A stretch of 64,000 bases of DNA, taken from assembly GCA_963082975.1 (NCBI GenBank), contig OY720344.1, positions 124,001 to 188,000 on the forward strand, read 5' to 3'. Under the pieces are notes generated by a model. It was not told the origin of the DNA, ran no database searches, and saw only the letters and a list, made by a program, of their open reading frames with translations. Source of the stretch: Labia minor (lineage: Eukaryota; Arthropoda; Insecta; Dermaptera; Spongiphoridae). Of the stretch, positions 28,922-43,200 are shown one piece after another (the first letter of the stretch is position 1; every line of letters begins with the position of its first letter). Position numbers and translations under genes: made by a program.

Positions 28922-31900
28922 GGAAAATAATAAATAATAATAAATAAATTCGTTTATTTTACATCATAAAAAAAATAAAAAAATATATTATTGATATTTC
29001 TGATGAATAATTATTTTTTTATGCCGAAAACCTAGGGTCATCCTACGATGACCTTTCATAATTTTTACGGGAAAATAAAAAATGAAATTTTTAAAAATAA
29101 ATAATAAATTCGATCATTTTACATCATAAAAATATTAAAAAAATATATTATTGATATTTCTGATGAATAATTATTTTTTTATGCCGAAAACCTAGGGTCA
29201 TCCTACGATGACCTTTCATAATTTTTACGGGAAAATTAAAAAATGAAATTTTTAAAAATAACTAATAAATTCGTTCATTTTACATCATAAAAAAATTAAA
29301 AAAATATATTATTGATATTTCTGATGAATAATTATTTTTTTATGCTGAAAACCTAGGGTCATCCTACGATGACCTTTCATAATTTTTACGGGAAAATAAA
29401 AAATGAAATTTTTAAAAATAAATAATAAATTCGATCATTTTACATCATAAAAATATTAAAAAAATATATTATTGATATTTCTGATGAATAATTATTTTTT
29501 TATGCCGAAAACCTAGGGTCATCCTACGATGACCTTTCATAATTTTTACGGGAAAATTAAAAAATGAAATTTTTAAAAATAAATAATAAATTCGTTCATT
29601 TTACATCATAAAAATATTAAAAAAATATATTATTCATATTTCTTACTAAAAATTATTTTTTTATGCCGAAAACCTAGGGTCATCCTACGATGACCTTTCA
29701 TAATTTTTACGGGAAAATAAAAAATGAAATTTTTAAAAATAAATAATAAATTCGATCATTTTACATCATAAAAATATTAAAAAAATATATTATTGATATT
29801 TCTGATGAATAATTATTTTTTTATGCCGAAAACCTAGGGTCATCCTACGATGACCTTTCATAATTTTTACGGGAAAATTAAAAAATGAAACTTTTAAAAA
29901 TAACTTATAAATTCGTTCATTTTACATCATAAAAAAATTAAAAAAATATATTATTGATATTTCTGATGAATATTTATTTTTTTATGCCGAAAACCTAGGG
30001 TCATCCTACGATGACCTTTCATAATTTTTACGGGAAAATTAAAAAATGAAATTTTTAAAAATAAATAATAAATTCGATCATTTTACATCATAAAAATATT
30101 AAAAAAATATATTATTCATATTTCTTACTAAAAATTATTTTTTTATGCAGAAAACCTAGGGTCATCCTACGATGACCTTTCATAATTTTTATGGGAAAAT
30201 TAAAAAATGAAATTTTTAAAAATAAATAATAAATTCGATCATTTTACATCATAAAAATATTAAAAAAATATATTATTGATATTTCTGATGAATAATTATT
30301 TTTTTATGCCGAAAACCTAGGGTCATCCTACGATGACCTTTCATAATTTTTACGGGAAAATTAAAAAATGAAATTTTTAAAAATAAATAATAAATTCGTT
30401 CATTTTACATCATAAAAATATTAAAAAAATATATTATTCATATTTCTTACTAAAAATTATTTTTTTATGCCGAAAACCTAGGGTCATCCTACGATGACCT
30501 TTCATAATTTTTACGGGAAAATAAAAAATGAAATTTTTAAAAATAAATAATAAATTCGATCATTTTACATCATAAAAATATTAAAAAAATATATTATTGA
30601 TATTTCTGATGAATAATTATTTTTTTATGCCGAAAACCTAGGGTCATCCTACGATGACCTTTCATAATTTTTACGGGAAAATTAAAAAATGAAACTTTTA
30701 AAAATAACTAATAAATTCGTTCATTTTACATCATAAAAAAATTAAAAAAATATATTATTGATATTTCTGATGAATATTTATTTTTTTATGCCGAAAACCT
30801 AGGGTCATCCTACGATGACCTTTCATAATTTTTACGGGAAAATTAAAAAATGAAATTTTTAAAAATAAATAATAAATTCGATCATTTTACATCATAAAAA
30901 TATTAAAAAAATATATTATTCATATTTCTTACTAAAAATTATTTTGTTATGCAGAAAACCTAGGGTCATCCTACGATGACCTTTCATAATTTTTATGGGA
31001 AAATAAAAAATGAAATTTTTAAAAATAAATAATAAATTCGATCATTTTACATCATAAAAATATTAAAAAAATATATTATTGATATTTCTGATGAATAATT
31101 ATTTTTTTATGCCGAAAACCTAGGGTCATCCTACGATGACCTTTCATAATTTTTACGGGAAAATTAAAAAATGAAATTTTTAAAAATAAATAATAAATTC
31201 GTTCATTTTACATCATAAAAATATTAAAAAAATATATTATTCATATTTCTTACTAAAAATTATTTTTTTATGCCGAAAACCTAGGGTCATCCTACGATGA
31301 CCTTTCATAATTTTTACGGGAATATTAAAAAATGAAATTTTTAAAAATAAATAATAAATTCGAACATTTTACATAATAAAAATATTAAAAAAATATATTA
31401 TTGATATTTCTGATGAATAATTATTTTTTTATGCCGAAAACCTAGGGTCAACCTACGATGACCTTTCATAATTTTTACGGGAAAATTAAAAAATGAAATT
31501 TTTAAAAATAAATAATAAATTCGAACATTTTACATAATAAAAATATTAAAAAAATATATTATTGATATTTCTGATGAATAATTATTTTTTTATGACGAAA
31601 ACCTAGGGTCATCCTACGATGACCTTTCATAATTTTTACGGGAAAATAAAAAATGAAATTTTTAAAAATAAATAATAAATTCGAACATTTTACATAATAA
31701 AAATATTAAAAAAATATATTATTGATATTTCTGATGAATAATTATTTTTTTATGCCGAAAACCTAGGGTCATCCTACGATGACCTTTCATAATTTTTACG
31801 GGAAAATAAAAAATGAAACTTTTAAAAATAACTAATAAATTCGTTCATTTTACATCATAAAAAAATTAAAAAAATATATTATTGATATTTCTGATGAATA

Positions 31901-34900
31901 TTTATTTTTTTATGCCGAAAACCTAGGGTCATCCTACGATGACCTTTCATAATTTTTACGGGAAAATTAAAAAATGAAATTTTTAAAAATAAATAATAAA
32001 TTCGATCATTTTACATCATAAAAATATTAAAAAAATATATTATTCATATTTCTTACTAAAAATTATTTTTTTATGCAGAAAACCTAGGGTCTTCCTACGA
32101 TGACCTTTCATAATTTTTATGGGAAAATTAAAAAATGAAATTTTTAAAAATAAATAATAAATTCGTTCATTTTACATCATAAAAAAATTAAAAAAATATA
32201 TTATTGATATTTCTGATGAATAATTATTTTTTTATGCCGAAAACCTAGGGTCATCCTACGATGACCTTTCATAATTTTTACGGGAAAATTAAAAAATGAA
32301 ATTTTTAAAAATAAATAATAAATTCGTTCATTTTACATCATAAAAATATTCAAAAAATATATTATTCATATTTCTTACTAAAAATTATTTTTTTATGCCG
32401 AAAACCTAGGGTCATCCTACGATGACCTTTCATAATTTTTACGGGAATATTAAAAAATGAAATTTTTAAAAATAAATAATAAATTCGAACATTTTACATA
32501 ATAAAAATATTAAAAAAATATATTATTGATATTTCTGATGAATAATTATTTTTTTATGCCGAAAACCTAGGGTCATCCTACGATGACCTTTCATAATTTT
32601 AACGGGAAAATTAAAAAATGAAATTTTTAAAAATAACTAATAAATTCGTTCATTTTACATCATAAAAAAATTAAAAAAATATATTATTGATATTTCTGAT
32701 GAATAATTATTTTTTTATGCCGAAAACCTAGGGTCATCCTACGATGACCTTTCATAATTTTTACGGGAAAATAAAAAATGAAATTTTTAAAAATAATAAA
32801 TTCGAACATTTTACATAATAAAAATATTAAAAAAATATATTATTGATATTTCTGATGAATAATTATTTTTTTATGACGAAAACCTAGGGTCATCCTACGA
32901 TGACCTTTGATAATTTTTACGGGAAAATAAAAAATGAAATTTTTAAAAATAAATAATAAATTCGAACATTTTACATAATAAAAATATTAAAAAAATATAT
33001 TATTGATATATCTGATGAATAATTATTTTTTTATGCCGAAAACCTAGGGTCATCCTACGATGACCTTTCATAATTTTTACGGGAAAATAAAAAATGAAAT
33101 TTTTAAAAATAAATAATAAATTCGATCATTTTACATCATAAAAATATTAAAAAAATATATTATTCATATTTCTTACTAAAAATTATTTTTTTATGCAGAA
33201 AACCTAGGGTCATCCTACGATGACCTTTCATAATTTTTATGGGAAAATTAAAAAATGAAATTTTTAAAAAGAAATAATAAATTCGTTCATTTTACATCAT
33301 AAAAATATTAAAAAAATATATTATTCATATTTCTTACTAAAAATTATTTTTTTATGCCGAAAACCTAGGGTCATCCTACGATGACCTTTCATAATTTTTA
33401 CGGGAAAATTAAAAAATGAAATTTTTAAAAATAAATAATAAATTCGATCATTTTACATCATAAAAATATTAAAAAAATATATTATTCATATTTCTTACTA
33501 AAAATTATTTTTTTATGCAGAAAACCTAGGGTCATCCTACGATGACCTTTCATAATTTTTACGGGAATATTTAAAAAGGAAATTTTTAAAAATAAATAAT
33601 AAATTCGTTCATTTTACATCATAAAAATATTAAAAAAATATATTATTGATATTTCTGATGAATAATTATTTTTTTATGCCGAAAACCTAGGGTCATCCTA
33701 CGATGACCTTTCATAATTTTTACGGGAAAATAAAAAATGAAATTTTTAAAAATAAATAATAAATTCGATCATTTTACATCATAAAAATATTAAAAAAATA
33801 TATTATTCATATTTCTTACTAAAAATTATTTTTTTATGCAGAAAACCTAGGGTCATCCTACGATGACCTTTCATAATTTTTATGGGAAAATTAAAAAATG
33901 AAATTTTTAAAAAGAAATAATAAATTCGTTCATTTTACATCATAAAAATATTAAAAAAATATATTATTCATATTTCTTACTAAAAATTATTTTTTTATGC
34001 CGAAAACCTAGGGTCATCCTACGATGACCTTTCATAATTTTTACGGGAAAATTAAAAAATGAAATTTTTAAAAATAAATAATAAATTCGATCATTTTACA
34101 TCATAAAAATATTAAAAAAATATATTATTCATATTTCTTACTAAAAATTATTTTTTTATGCAGAAAACCTAGGGTCATCCTACGATGACCTTTCATAATT
34201 TTTACGGGAATATTTAAAAAGGAAATTTTTAAAAATAAATAATAAATTCGTTCATTTTATATCATAAAAATATTAAAAAAATATATTATTGATATTTCTG
34301 ATGAATAATTATTTTTTTATGCCGAAAACCTAGGGTCATCCTACGATGACCTTTCATAAGTTTTACGGGAATATTAAAAAATGAAATTTTTAAAAATAAA
34401 TAATAAATTCGCTCATTTTACATCATAAAAAAATTAAAAAAATATATTATTGATATTTCTGATGAATAATTATTTTTTTATGCCGAAAACCTAGGGTCAT
34501 CCTAAGATGACCTTTCATAATTTTTACGGGAATATTAGAAAATGAAATTTTTAAAAATAAATAATAAATTCGAACATTTTACATAATAAAAATATTAAAA
34601 AATATATTATTGATATTTCTGATGAATAATTATTTTTTTATGACGAAAACCTAGGGTCATCCTACGATGACCTTTCAAAATTTTTACGGGAAAATAAAAA
34701 ATGAAATTTTTAAAAATAAATAATAAATTCGATTATTTTACATAATAAAAATATTAAAAAAATATATTATTGATATTTCTGATGAATAATTATTTTTTTA
34801 TGCCGAAAACCTAGGGTCATCCTACGATGACCTTTCATAATTTTTACGGGAAAATTAAAAAATGAAACTTTTAAAAATAACTAATAAATTCGTTCATTTT

Positions 34901-35012
34901 ACATCATAAAAAAATTAAAAAAATATATTATTGATATTTCTGATGAATATTTATTTTTTTATGCCGAAAACCTAGGGTCATCCTACGATGACCTTTCATA
35001 ATTTTTACGGGA

Positions 35013-37542
35013 AAATTAAAAAATGAAATTTTTAAAAATAAATAATAAATTCGTTCATTTTACATCATAAAAATTTTAAAAAAATATACTATTGATTTTT
35101 CTGATGAATAATTATTTTATTATGACTAAAACCTAGGGAAAATAATAAATAATAATAAATAAATTCGTTTATTTTACATCATAAAAAAAATAAAAAAATA
35201 TATTATTGATATTTCTGATGAATAATTATTTTTTTATGCCGAAAACCTACGGTCATCCTACGATGACCTTTCATAATTTTTACGGGAAAATTAAAAAATG
35301 AAATTTTTAAAAATAAATAATAAATTCGATCATTTTACATCATAAAAATATTAAAAAAATATATTATTGATATTTCTGATGAATAATTATTTTTTTATGC
35401 CGAAAACCTAGGGTCATCCTACGATGACCTTTCATAATTTTTACGGGAAAATTAAAAAATGAAATTTTTAAAAATAACTAATAAATTCGTTCATTTTACA
35501 TCATAAAAATATTAAAAAAATATATTATTCATATTTCTTACTAAAAATTATTTTTTTATGCAGAAAACCTAGGGTCATCCTACGATGACCTTTCATAATT
35601 TTTATGGGAAAATTAAAAAATGAAATTTTTAAAAATAAATAATAAATTCGATCATTTTACATCATAAAAATATTAAAAAAATATATTATTGATATTTCTG
35701 ATGAATAATTATTTTTTTATGCCGAAAACCTAGGGTCATCCTACGATGACCTTTCATAATTTTTACGGGAAAATTAAAAAATGAAATTTTTAAAAATAAA
35801 TAATAAATTCGTTCATTTTACATCATAAAAATATTAAAAAAATATATTATTCATATTTCTTACTAAAAATTATTTTTTTATGCCGAAAACCTAGGGTCAT
35901 CCTACGATGACCTTTCATAATTTTTACGGGAATATTAAAAAATGAAATTTTTAAAAATAAATAATAAATTCGAACATTTTACATAATAAAAATATTAAAA
36001 AAATATATTATTGATATTTCTGATGAATAATTATTTTATTATGCCTAAAACCTAGGGTCATCATACGATGACCTTTCATAATTTTTACGGGAAAATTAAA
36101 AAATGAAATTTTTAAAAATAAATAATAAATTCGAACATTTTACATAATAAAAATATTAAAAAAATATATTATTGATATTTCTGATGAATAATTATTTTTT
36201 TATGACGAAAACCTAGGGTCATCCTACGATGACCTTTCATAATTTTTACGGGAAAATTAAAAAATGAAATTTTTAAAAATAACTAATAAATTCGTTCATT
36301 TTACATCATAAAAATATTAAAAAAATATATTATTCATATTTCTTACTAAAAATTATTTTTTTATGCAGAAAACCTAGGGTCATCCTACGATGACCTTTCA
36401 TAATTTTTATGGGAAAATTAAAAAATGAAATTTTTAAAAAGAAATAATAAATTCGTTCATTTTACATCATAAAAATATTAAAAAAATATATTATTCATAT
36501 TTCTTACTAAAAATTATTTTTTTATGCCGAAAACCTAGGGTCATCCTACGATGACCTTTCATAATTTTTACGGGAAAATTAATAAATGAAATTTTTAAAA
36601 ATAAATAATAAATTCGATCATTTTACATCATAAAAATATTAAAAAAATATATTATTCATATTTCTTACTAAAAATTATTTTTTTATGCCGAAAACCTAGG
36701 GTCATCCTACGATGACCTTTCATAATTTTTACGGGAATATTTAAAAAGGAAATTTTTAAAAATAAATAATAAATTCGTTCATTTTACATCATAATAATAT
36801 TAAAAAAATATATTATTGATATTTCTGATGAATAATTATTTTTTTATGCCGAAAACCTAGGGTCATCCTACGATGACCTTTCATAAGTTTTACGGGAATA
36901 TTAAAAAATGAAATTTTTAAAAATAAAGAATAAATTCGCTCATTTTACATCATAAAAAAATTAAAAAAATATATTATTGATATTTCTGATGAATAATTAT
37001 TTTTTTATGCCGAAAACCTAGGGTCATCCTAAGATGACCTTTCATAATTTTTACGGGAATATTAGAAAATGAAATTTTTAAAAATAAATAATAAATTCGA
37101 ACATTTTACATAATAAAAATATTAAAAAATATATTATTGATATTTCTGATGAATAATTATTTTTTTATGACGAAAACCTAGGGTCATCCTACGATGACCT
37201 TTCAAAATTTTTACGGGAAAATAAAAAATGAAATTTTTAAAAATAAATAATAAATTCGATTATTTTACATAATAAAAATATTAAAAAAATATATTATTGA
37301 TATTTCTGATGAATAATTATTTTTTTATGCCGAAAACCTAGGGTCATCCTACGATGACCTTTCATAATTTTTACGGGAAAATAAAAAATGAAATTTTTAA
37401 AAATAAATAATAAATTCGATCATTTTACATCATAAAAATATTAAAAAAATATATTATTGATATTTCTGATGAATAATTATTTTTTTATGCCGAAAACCTA
37501 GGGTCATCCTACGATGACCTTTCATAATTTTTACGGGAAAAT
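35013..37542 (+). repeat. Block duplicated from ~20745-23275 (offset ~14268)
   Basis: CCTACGGTCA lies at 20979 and 35247, TCATCATACG at 21791 and 36058, and TTAGAAAATG at 22795 and 37062, giving offsets of 14267-14268. The 21781 copy also has AAAGCTAGGG, which this copy lacks. This copy has its own variants, including TTAATAAATG near 36580 and ATAAAGAATAAATTCG near 36925. Confidence 0.8.
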
Positions 37543-40065
37543 TAAAAAATGAAATTTTTAAATATAAATAATAAATTCGTTCATTTTACATCATAAAAAT
37601 TTTAAAAAAATATACTATTGATTTTTCTGATGAATAATTATTTTATTATGACTAAAACCTAGGGAAAATAATAAATAATAATAAATAAATTCGTTTATTT
37701 TACATCATAAAAAAAATAAAAAAATATATTATTGATATTTCTGATGAATAATTATTTTTTTATGCCGAAAACCTAGGGTCATCCTACGATGACCTTTCAT
37801 AATTTTTACGGGAAAATAAAAAATGAAATTTTTAAAAATAAATAATAAATTCGATCATTTTACATCATAAAAATATTAAAAAAATATATTATTGATATTT
37901 CTGATGAATAATTATTTTTTTATGCCGAAAACCTAGGGTCATCCTACGATGACCTTTCATAATTTTTACGGGAAAATTAAAAAATGAAATTTAAAAAATA
38001 AATAATAAATTCATTCATTTTACATCATAAAAAAATTAAAAAAATATATTATTGATATTTCTGATGAATAATTATTTTTTTATGCTGAAAACCTAGGGTC
38101 ATCCTACGATGACCTTTCATAATTTTTACGGGAAAATAAAAAATGAAATTTTTAAAAATAAATAATAAATTCGATCATTTTACATCATAAAAATATTAAA
38201 AAAATATATTATTGATATTTCTGATGAATAATTATTTTTTTATGCCGAAAACCTAGGGTCATCCTACGATGACCTTTCATAATTTTTACGGGAAAATTAA
38301 AAAATGAAACTTTTAAAAATAACTAATAAATTCGTTCATTTTACATCATAAAAAAATTAAAAAAATATATTATTGATATTTCTGATGAATATTTATTTTT
38401 TTATGCCGAAAACCTAGGGTCATCCTACGATGACCTTTCATAATTTTTACGGGAAAATTAAAAAATGAAATTTTTAAAAATAAATAATAAATTCGAACAT
38501 TTTACATAATAAAAATATTAAAAAAATATATTATTGATATTTCTGATGAATAATTATTTTTTTATGCCGAAAACCTAGGGTCATCCTACGATGACCTTTC
38601 ATAATTTTTATGGGAAAATTAAAAAATGAAATTTTTAAAAATAAATAATAAATTCGATCATTTTACATCATAAAAATATTAAAAAAATATATTATTCATA
38701 TTTCTTACTAAAAATTATTTTTTTATGCAGAAAACCTAGGGTCATCCTACGATGACCTTTCATAATTTTTATGGGAAAATTAAAAAATGAAATTTTTAAA
38801 AATAAATAATAAATTCGATCATTTTACATCATAAAAATATTAAAAAAATATATTATTGATATTTCTGATGAATAATTTTTTTTTTATGCCGAAAACCTAG
38901 GGTCATCCTACGATGACCTTTCATAATTTTTACGGGAATATTAAAAAATGAAATTTTTAAAAATAAATAATAAATTCGAACATTTTACATAATAAAAATA
39001 TTAAAAAAATATATTATTGATATTTCTGATGAATAATTATTTTATTATGCCTAAAACCTAGGGTCAACCTACGATGACCTTTCATAATTTTTACGGGAAA
39101 ATTAAAAAATGAAATTTTTAAAAATAAATAATAAATTCGAACATTTTACATAATAAAAATATTAAAAAAATATATTATTGATATTTCTGATGAATAATTA
39201 TTTTTTTATGCCGAAAACCTAGGGTCATCCTACGATGACCTTTCATAATTTTTACGGGAAAATTAAAAAATGAAATTTTTAAAAATAAATAATAAATTCG
39301 AACATTTTACATAATAAAAATATTAAAAAAATATATTATTGATATTTCTGATGAATAATTATTTTTTTATGACGAAAACCTAGGGTCATCCTACGATGAC
39401 CTTTCATAATTTTTACGGGAATATTAAAAAATGAAATTTTTAAAAATAAATAATAAATTCGAACATTTTACATAATAAAAATATTAAAAAAATATATTAT
39501 TGATATTTCTGATGAATAATTATTTTTTTATGCCGAAAACCTAGGGTCATCCTACGATGACCTTTCATAATTTTTACGGGAAAATAAAAAATGAAATTTT
39601 TAAAAATAAATAATAAATTCGATCATTTTACATCATAAAAATATTAAAAAAATATATTATTGATATTTCTGATGAATAATTATTTTTTTATGCCGAAAAC
39701 CTAGGGTCATCCTACGATGACCTTTCATAATTTTTACGGGAAAATTAAAAAATGAAATTTTTAAAAATAAATAATAAATTCGTTCATTTTACATCATAAA
39801 AATTTTAAAAAAATATACTATTGATTTTTCTGATGAATAATTATTTTATTATGACTAAAACCTAGGGAAAATAATAAATAATAATAAATAAATTCGTTCA
39901 TTTTACATCATAAAAAAATTAAAAAAATATATTATTGATATTTCTGATGAATAATTATTTTTTTATGCCGAAAACCTAGGGTCATCCTACGATGACCTTT
40001 CATAATTTTTACGGGAAAATTAAAAAATGAAATTTTTAAAAATAAATAATAAATTCGTTCATTTT

Positions 40066-40214
40066 TGTTGGAGTTTTAAATGTGTTTAATGAAAATGCAC
40101 TGTTCGAGTTTGAATGTGTTTTTAATACAAGGTGAACATTTACTCTAAGGTCATACTATAAATATATATACAGGTAAGAAGGTGCAGGGTTACCAACTTT
40201 AATATACTTTAACA
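40066..40214 (-). repeat. 3' LTR of the copia element
   Basis: 149 bp, identical to 43772-43920. It is preceded on the minus strand by the purine tract and ends against satellite at 40065. On the minus strand ATTAAA hexamers (TTTAAT at 40121-40126 and 40085-40090) could serve as polyadenylation signals; that use is inference. Confidence 0.95.
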
Positions 40215-40224
40215 CACCCCCTTC
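40215..40224 (-). other. Polypurine tract for plus-strand priming
   Basis: The minus strand reads GAAGGGGGTG immediately before the 3' LTR (TGTTAAAG), as expected for second-strand priming. Between the stop codon and this tract (40225-40287) lies AT-rich sequence with an A14 run on the minus strand (40272-40285) and nothing else recognisable. Confidence 0.75.
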
Positions 40225-40287
40225 AAGTGAATAATTAAAATATAAATAAATACAATTTTACAATATAAACATTTTTTTTTTTTTTAA

Positions 40288-43200
40288 TTAATTCATTTGC
40301 TTGAGTCTTCTCATACAATCTTCTTGCTTGACCTTTGAGACGGTTTTCGTGAGAAAATCAGCAGGCATACTTAAGACGTTTTTATCTCTATCGTATTCAA
40401 ACTTTATGCCTAAAAATTGATTTATTTCTCCCATGTCTTTCATGTTAAAATCATTAGACAAATTCTTTTTAAATTCATTAATATCCTTTTTATTTGATCC
40501 TATTATGATTATATCATCCACGTAAATGATTAATATTAATACGTTTTTATTATTATTATTATTTTTAATATATATGCATGGATCACTCTCCAATGGAGAC
40601 ATTCCTAAATTTTTTAATTTTATGTCTAATTTTTTGTACCATTGGCGTCCGGATTGTTTCAATCCATATAAAGCCTTTTTTAATTTTAATATATTTTTCC
40701 CCTTTTTTAAGTCTTTTATCATTTGTAATGCAATCTTTTTTATATTTTCATTTTCATTTTCGACTAAATCTTTCAATATGTCGTTAAACCCTTCAGGACA
40801 TTCCATGTAAATGTTCTCTTCCAGTTCACCATTTAAATACGCTGCCTCCACGTCCATTTGTTCAATGTACCACTTTTCTTCTATAGACTTAGCCATTAGT
40901 GTCCTCACGCTGCTCATTCTGGCGACAGGTGAATAAGTATCAAAATAATCTATAGAATAAGTTTGGCTATATCCCTTGGCGACTAACCTGGCCTTTTTAG
41001 TATTATCATTTTTGGTCGTTAAGACAAAACGACTACCCACTATATTTTGATTTTCGTGTTTCCTGACCATTGTCCAAGTATCGTTTTTAATTAATGTAAT
41101 CATTTCTTTCCTCATGGCTGTTTTCCATAAGTTCGAGTCTTCTTGCAATAGTGCATCTTTAATTTTCAGTTCTACATTAAGTCCTTGGACCTCTCCTTCG
41201 GTCGTTTCTATCGAGAGTTCATCTTCTGAACTTAAGACATCACTGTCTCTAGAGCTGGGAATTGTTTCTTCATCATTTTCACTTTCGGATTTTTTGTATT
41301 GATAGACTTTTCTGGGTCTTCCCCTATTTCCACTTTTAATCATTTTAGGACGTCCTCTTCCTCTCTGTTGGTCAATGTTATTTTCGTCTATATCACTTTC
41401 TAAAGATGCATCATCATTATGTTTATCAATCATTATGTCCAAGCTGTTGTATTTTGAATTTTCTTCTAATAAATCATTATATTTTAAATTATCTCCATTT
41501 TTATTATGAAATTCGTTTATAAATTTAATATCTCGAGTAATATGTACCCTTCTGGTCATGGGATCATATACTCTATAAGCTTTGCTTTCCTCGCAATAAC
41601 CTATAAAAATTCCTTCAATTGTTCTTGAATTTAATTTATTTTTATTATTTTTATTTAAAAAATGTACTCTCATACCAAAAGTTCTTAAATGTGAGACATT
41701 AAATTTTTTGTTTGTAAGGATGTTATAAGGTATTTGTCCCTTTAAAGATGATGTTGGGCTTCTGTTCCTCAAATAACATGCAGTTATTACTGCTTCTGCC
41801 CAAAAGGAATGTTCTAGATTTGCTTGTATTAACATACATCTCGTCATCTCCAATAGAGTCTTGTTCATACGTTCAGATAATCCATTTTGTTGGGGCGTAT
41901 AAGGAACTGTTAATCTTCGCTTAATTCCTGATTTTTTTAAAAAATTATTAAATCTATTATTAATGTATTCTTTTCCATTATCTGATTGCAAATATTTAAT
42001 CCTTTTATCTGTCATGTTTTCAATATAATTTTTATATTCAATAAATGCTTCAAAAGCTTGACTTTTGTATTTTAGAAATTTAACTTCGCAATATCTGCTT
42101 GCTTCGTCTATAAAAGTAATGAAATATTTATTTCCACCGATAGAGGTGGTTCTAAATGGTCCACAAATATCTGTATGGATTATTTCCAATATTTCTAAAT
42201 TTTTCTGTGAATTTGAATTTTTAAAAGGTGTTTGAGATAATTTTCCTTTAATGCATATTTCACAATTATTTAAATTTTCATTTAATATACTTTGGTCTAA
42301 ACCGAAAACTTGATCTGATTTGGTTATTAGTTTTAAATCTCTTTCATTTAAATGTCCGTATCTTTTATGCCATATGTCTAATTTTGATAATTTATTTTTA
42401 TTTAAATAATATGAAAAATCATTTTTATCTTTATTTTTAATATTTTCATTTAAATAATATAATCCGTTCTCCTTTTTCTTAGCTGTAAACATTAGTTCGT
42501 CATTATTCGTTATAAATGCATTATGATTTTTAAATAAAACTTCAAAATTCTTATCAGTAAATGACCCGACAGATAATAAATTCGTTTTTAATTTGGGAAC
42601 ATATAGTACATCTGTTAATTCAATTTGTCTATTATTTATGTTAATAATCATATCACCAATACAATCAATATTTATTTTACTGTTATCGGCTAGTGTTAAA
42701 CAACTTAGTTTTGGATGTCTTATATTTTCCAGTAATTCTTTATTATTTATCATGTGATTTGTACAGCCAGAATCTAAAATCCAATCATTTTTATCATCAG
42801 TGACTTTTAGGGCTAACATATGAGTCGACTTAGATGGACAATGAGAAATTTTATGGCCCTCTCCCTTACAACGGAAACATATAATTTTATTTTTAATTTC
42901 ATTATTTGAACTACTAAATTTATTATAATCAGTTGACCTTTTATCCCTGTTGAAAAAATTATGTTTTTTATTCGTATTATACTTATTATTATTATTTTCA
43001 TTATATTTATTTAAAGAATTATTTTTGTAAGGATTATTTTTAAAATTATAATTTTTATTAATAGGTCTATTTTTATTTCTATTTTTAATAAAGTTACTTT
43101 GATTTGAGGAATCGCCTTGACTTCCCCGACATTCAAACTCTTCCAATAATTTTATTTTTAAATTATCTAAAGATGGCAAAGTGTCCCTTGTTTCTATAGC

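Larger units (their letters stand above)
1..40065. repeat. Satellite array, left arm (~160-161 bp monomer)
   Basis: Head-to-tail monomers with starts 160-161 bp apart (AAAAAATGA at 1, 162 and 322); the 1-bp difference is GGGAAAATT versus GGGAAAAT before the next start. Each monomer runs: ATGAAATTTTT block, ATAAATAATAAATTCG, a variable TTC/ATC/AAC/CTC, CATTTTACATCAT, an A/T stretch ending TATATTATT, a switch block (GATATTTCTGATGAA or CATATTTCTTACTAA), T-run plus ATG(C/A)(C/A)GAAAACCTAGGG, then the dyad and ACGGG. GC is about 19% (31 of 161 in the first). Length divided by period gives about 250 copies. No open frame of note lies in it, and no unique sequence interrupts it. Known for such arrays: pericentromeric or other heterochromatin. 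Placement here is inference. Confidence 0.97.

Noticed and set aside
1..40065. CRISPR array.
   Set aside because: The whole 160-bp unit repeats with no unique spacers, and the context is a eukaryotic LTR element.
40272..40285. A14 run on the minus strand as evidence of a LINE or processed insertion.
   Set aside because: It lies inside a complete LTR element between stop codon and purine tract, with no separate duplication or second element.
40526..41302. Short plus-strand open frames at 40526-40810, 40578-40787 and 41114-41302.
   Set aside because: They lie opposite the RT coding region and the linker before it; no recognisable domain, and hydrophobic composition is explained by the antisense of AT-rich coding sequence.
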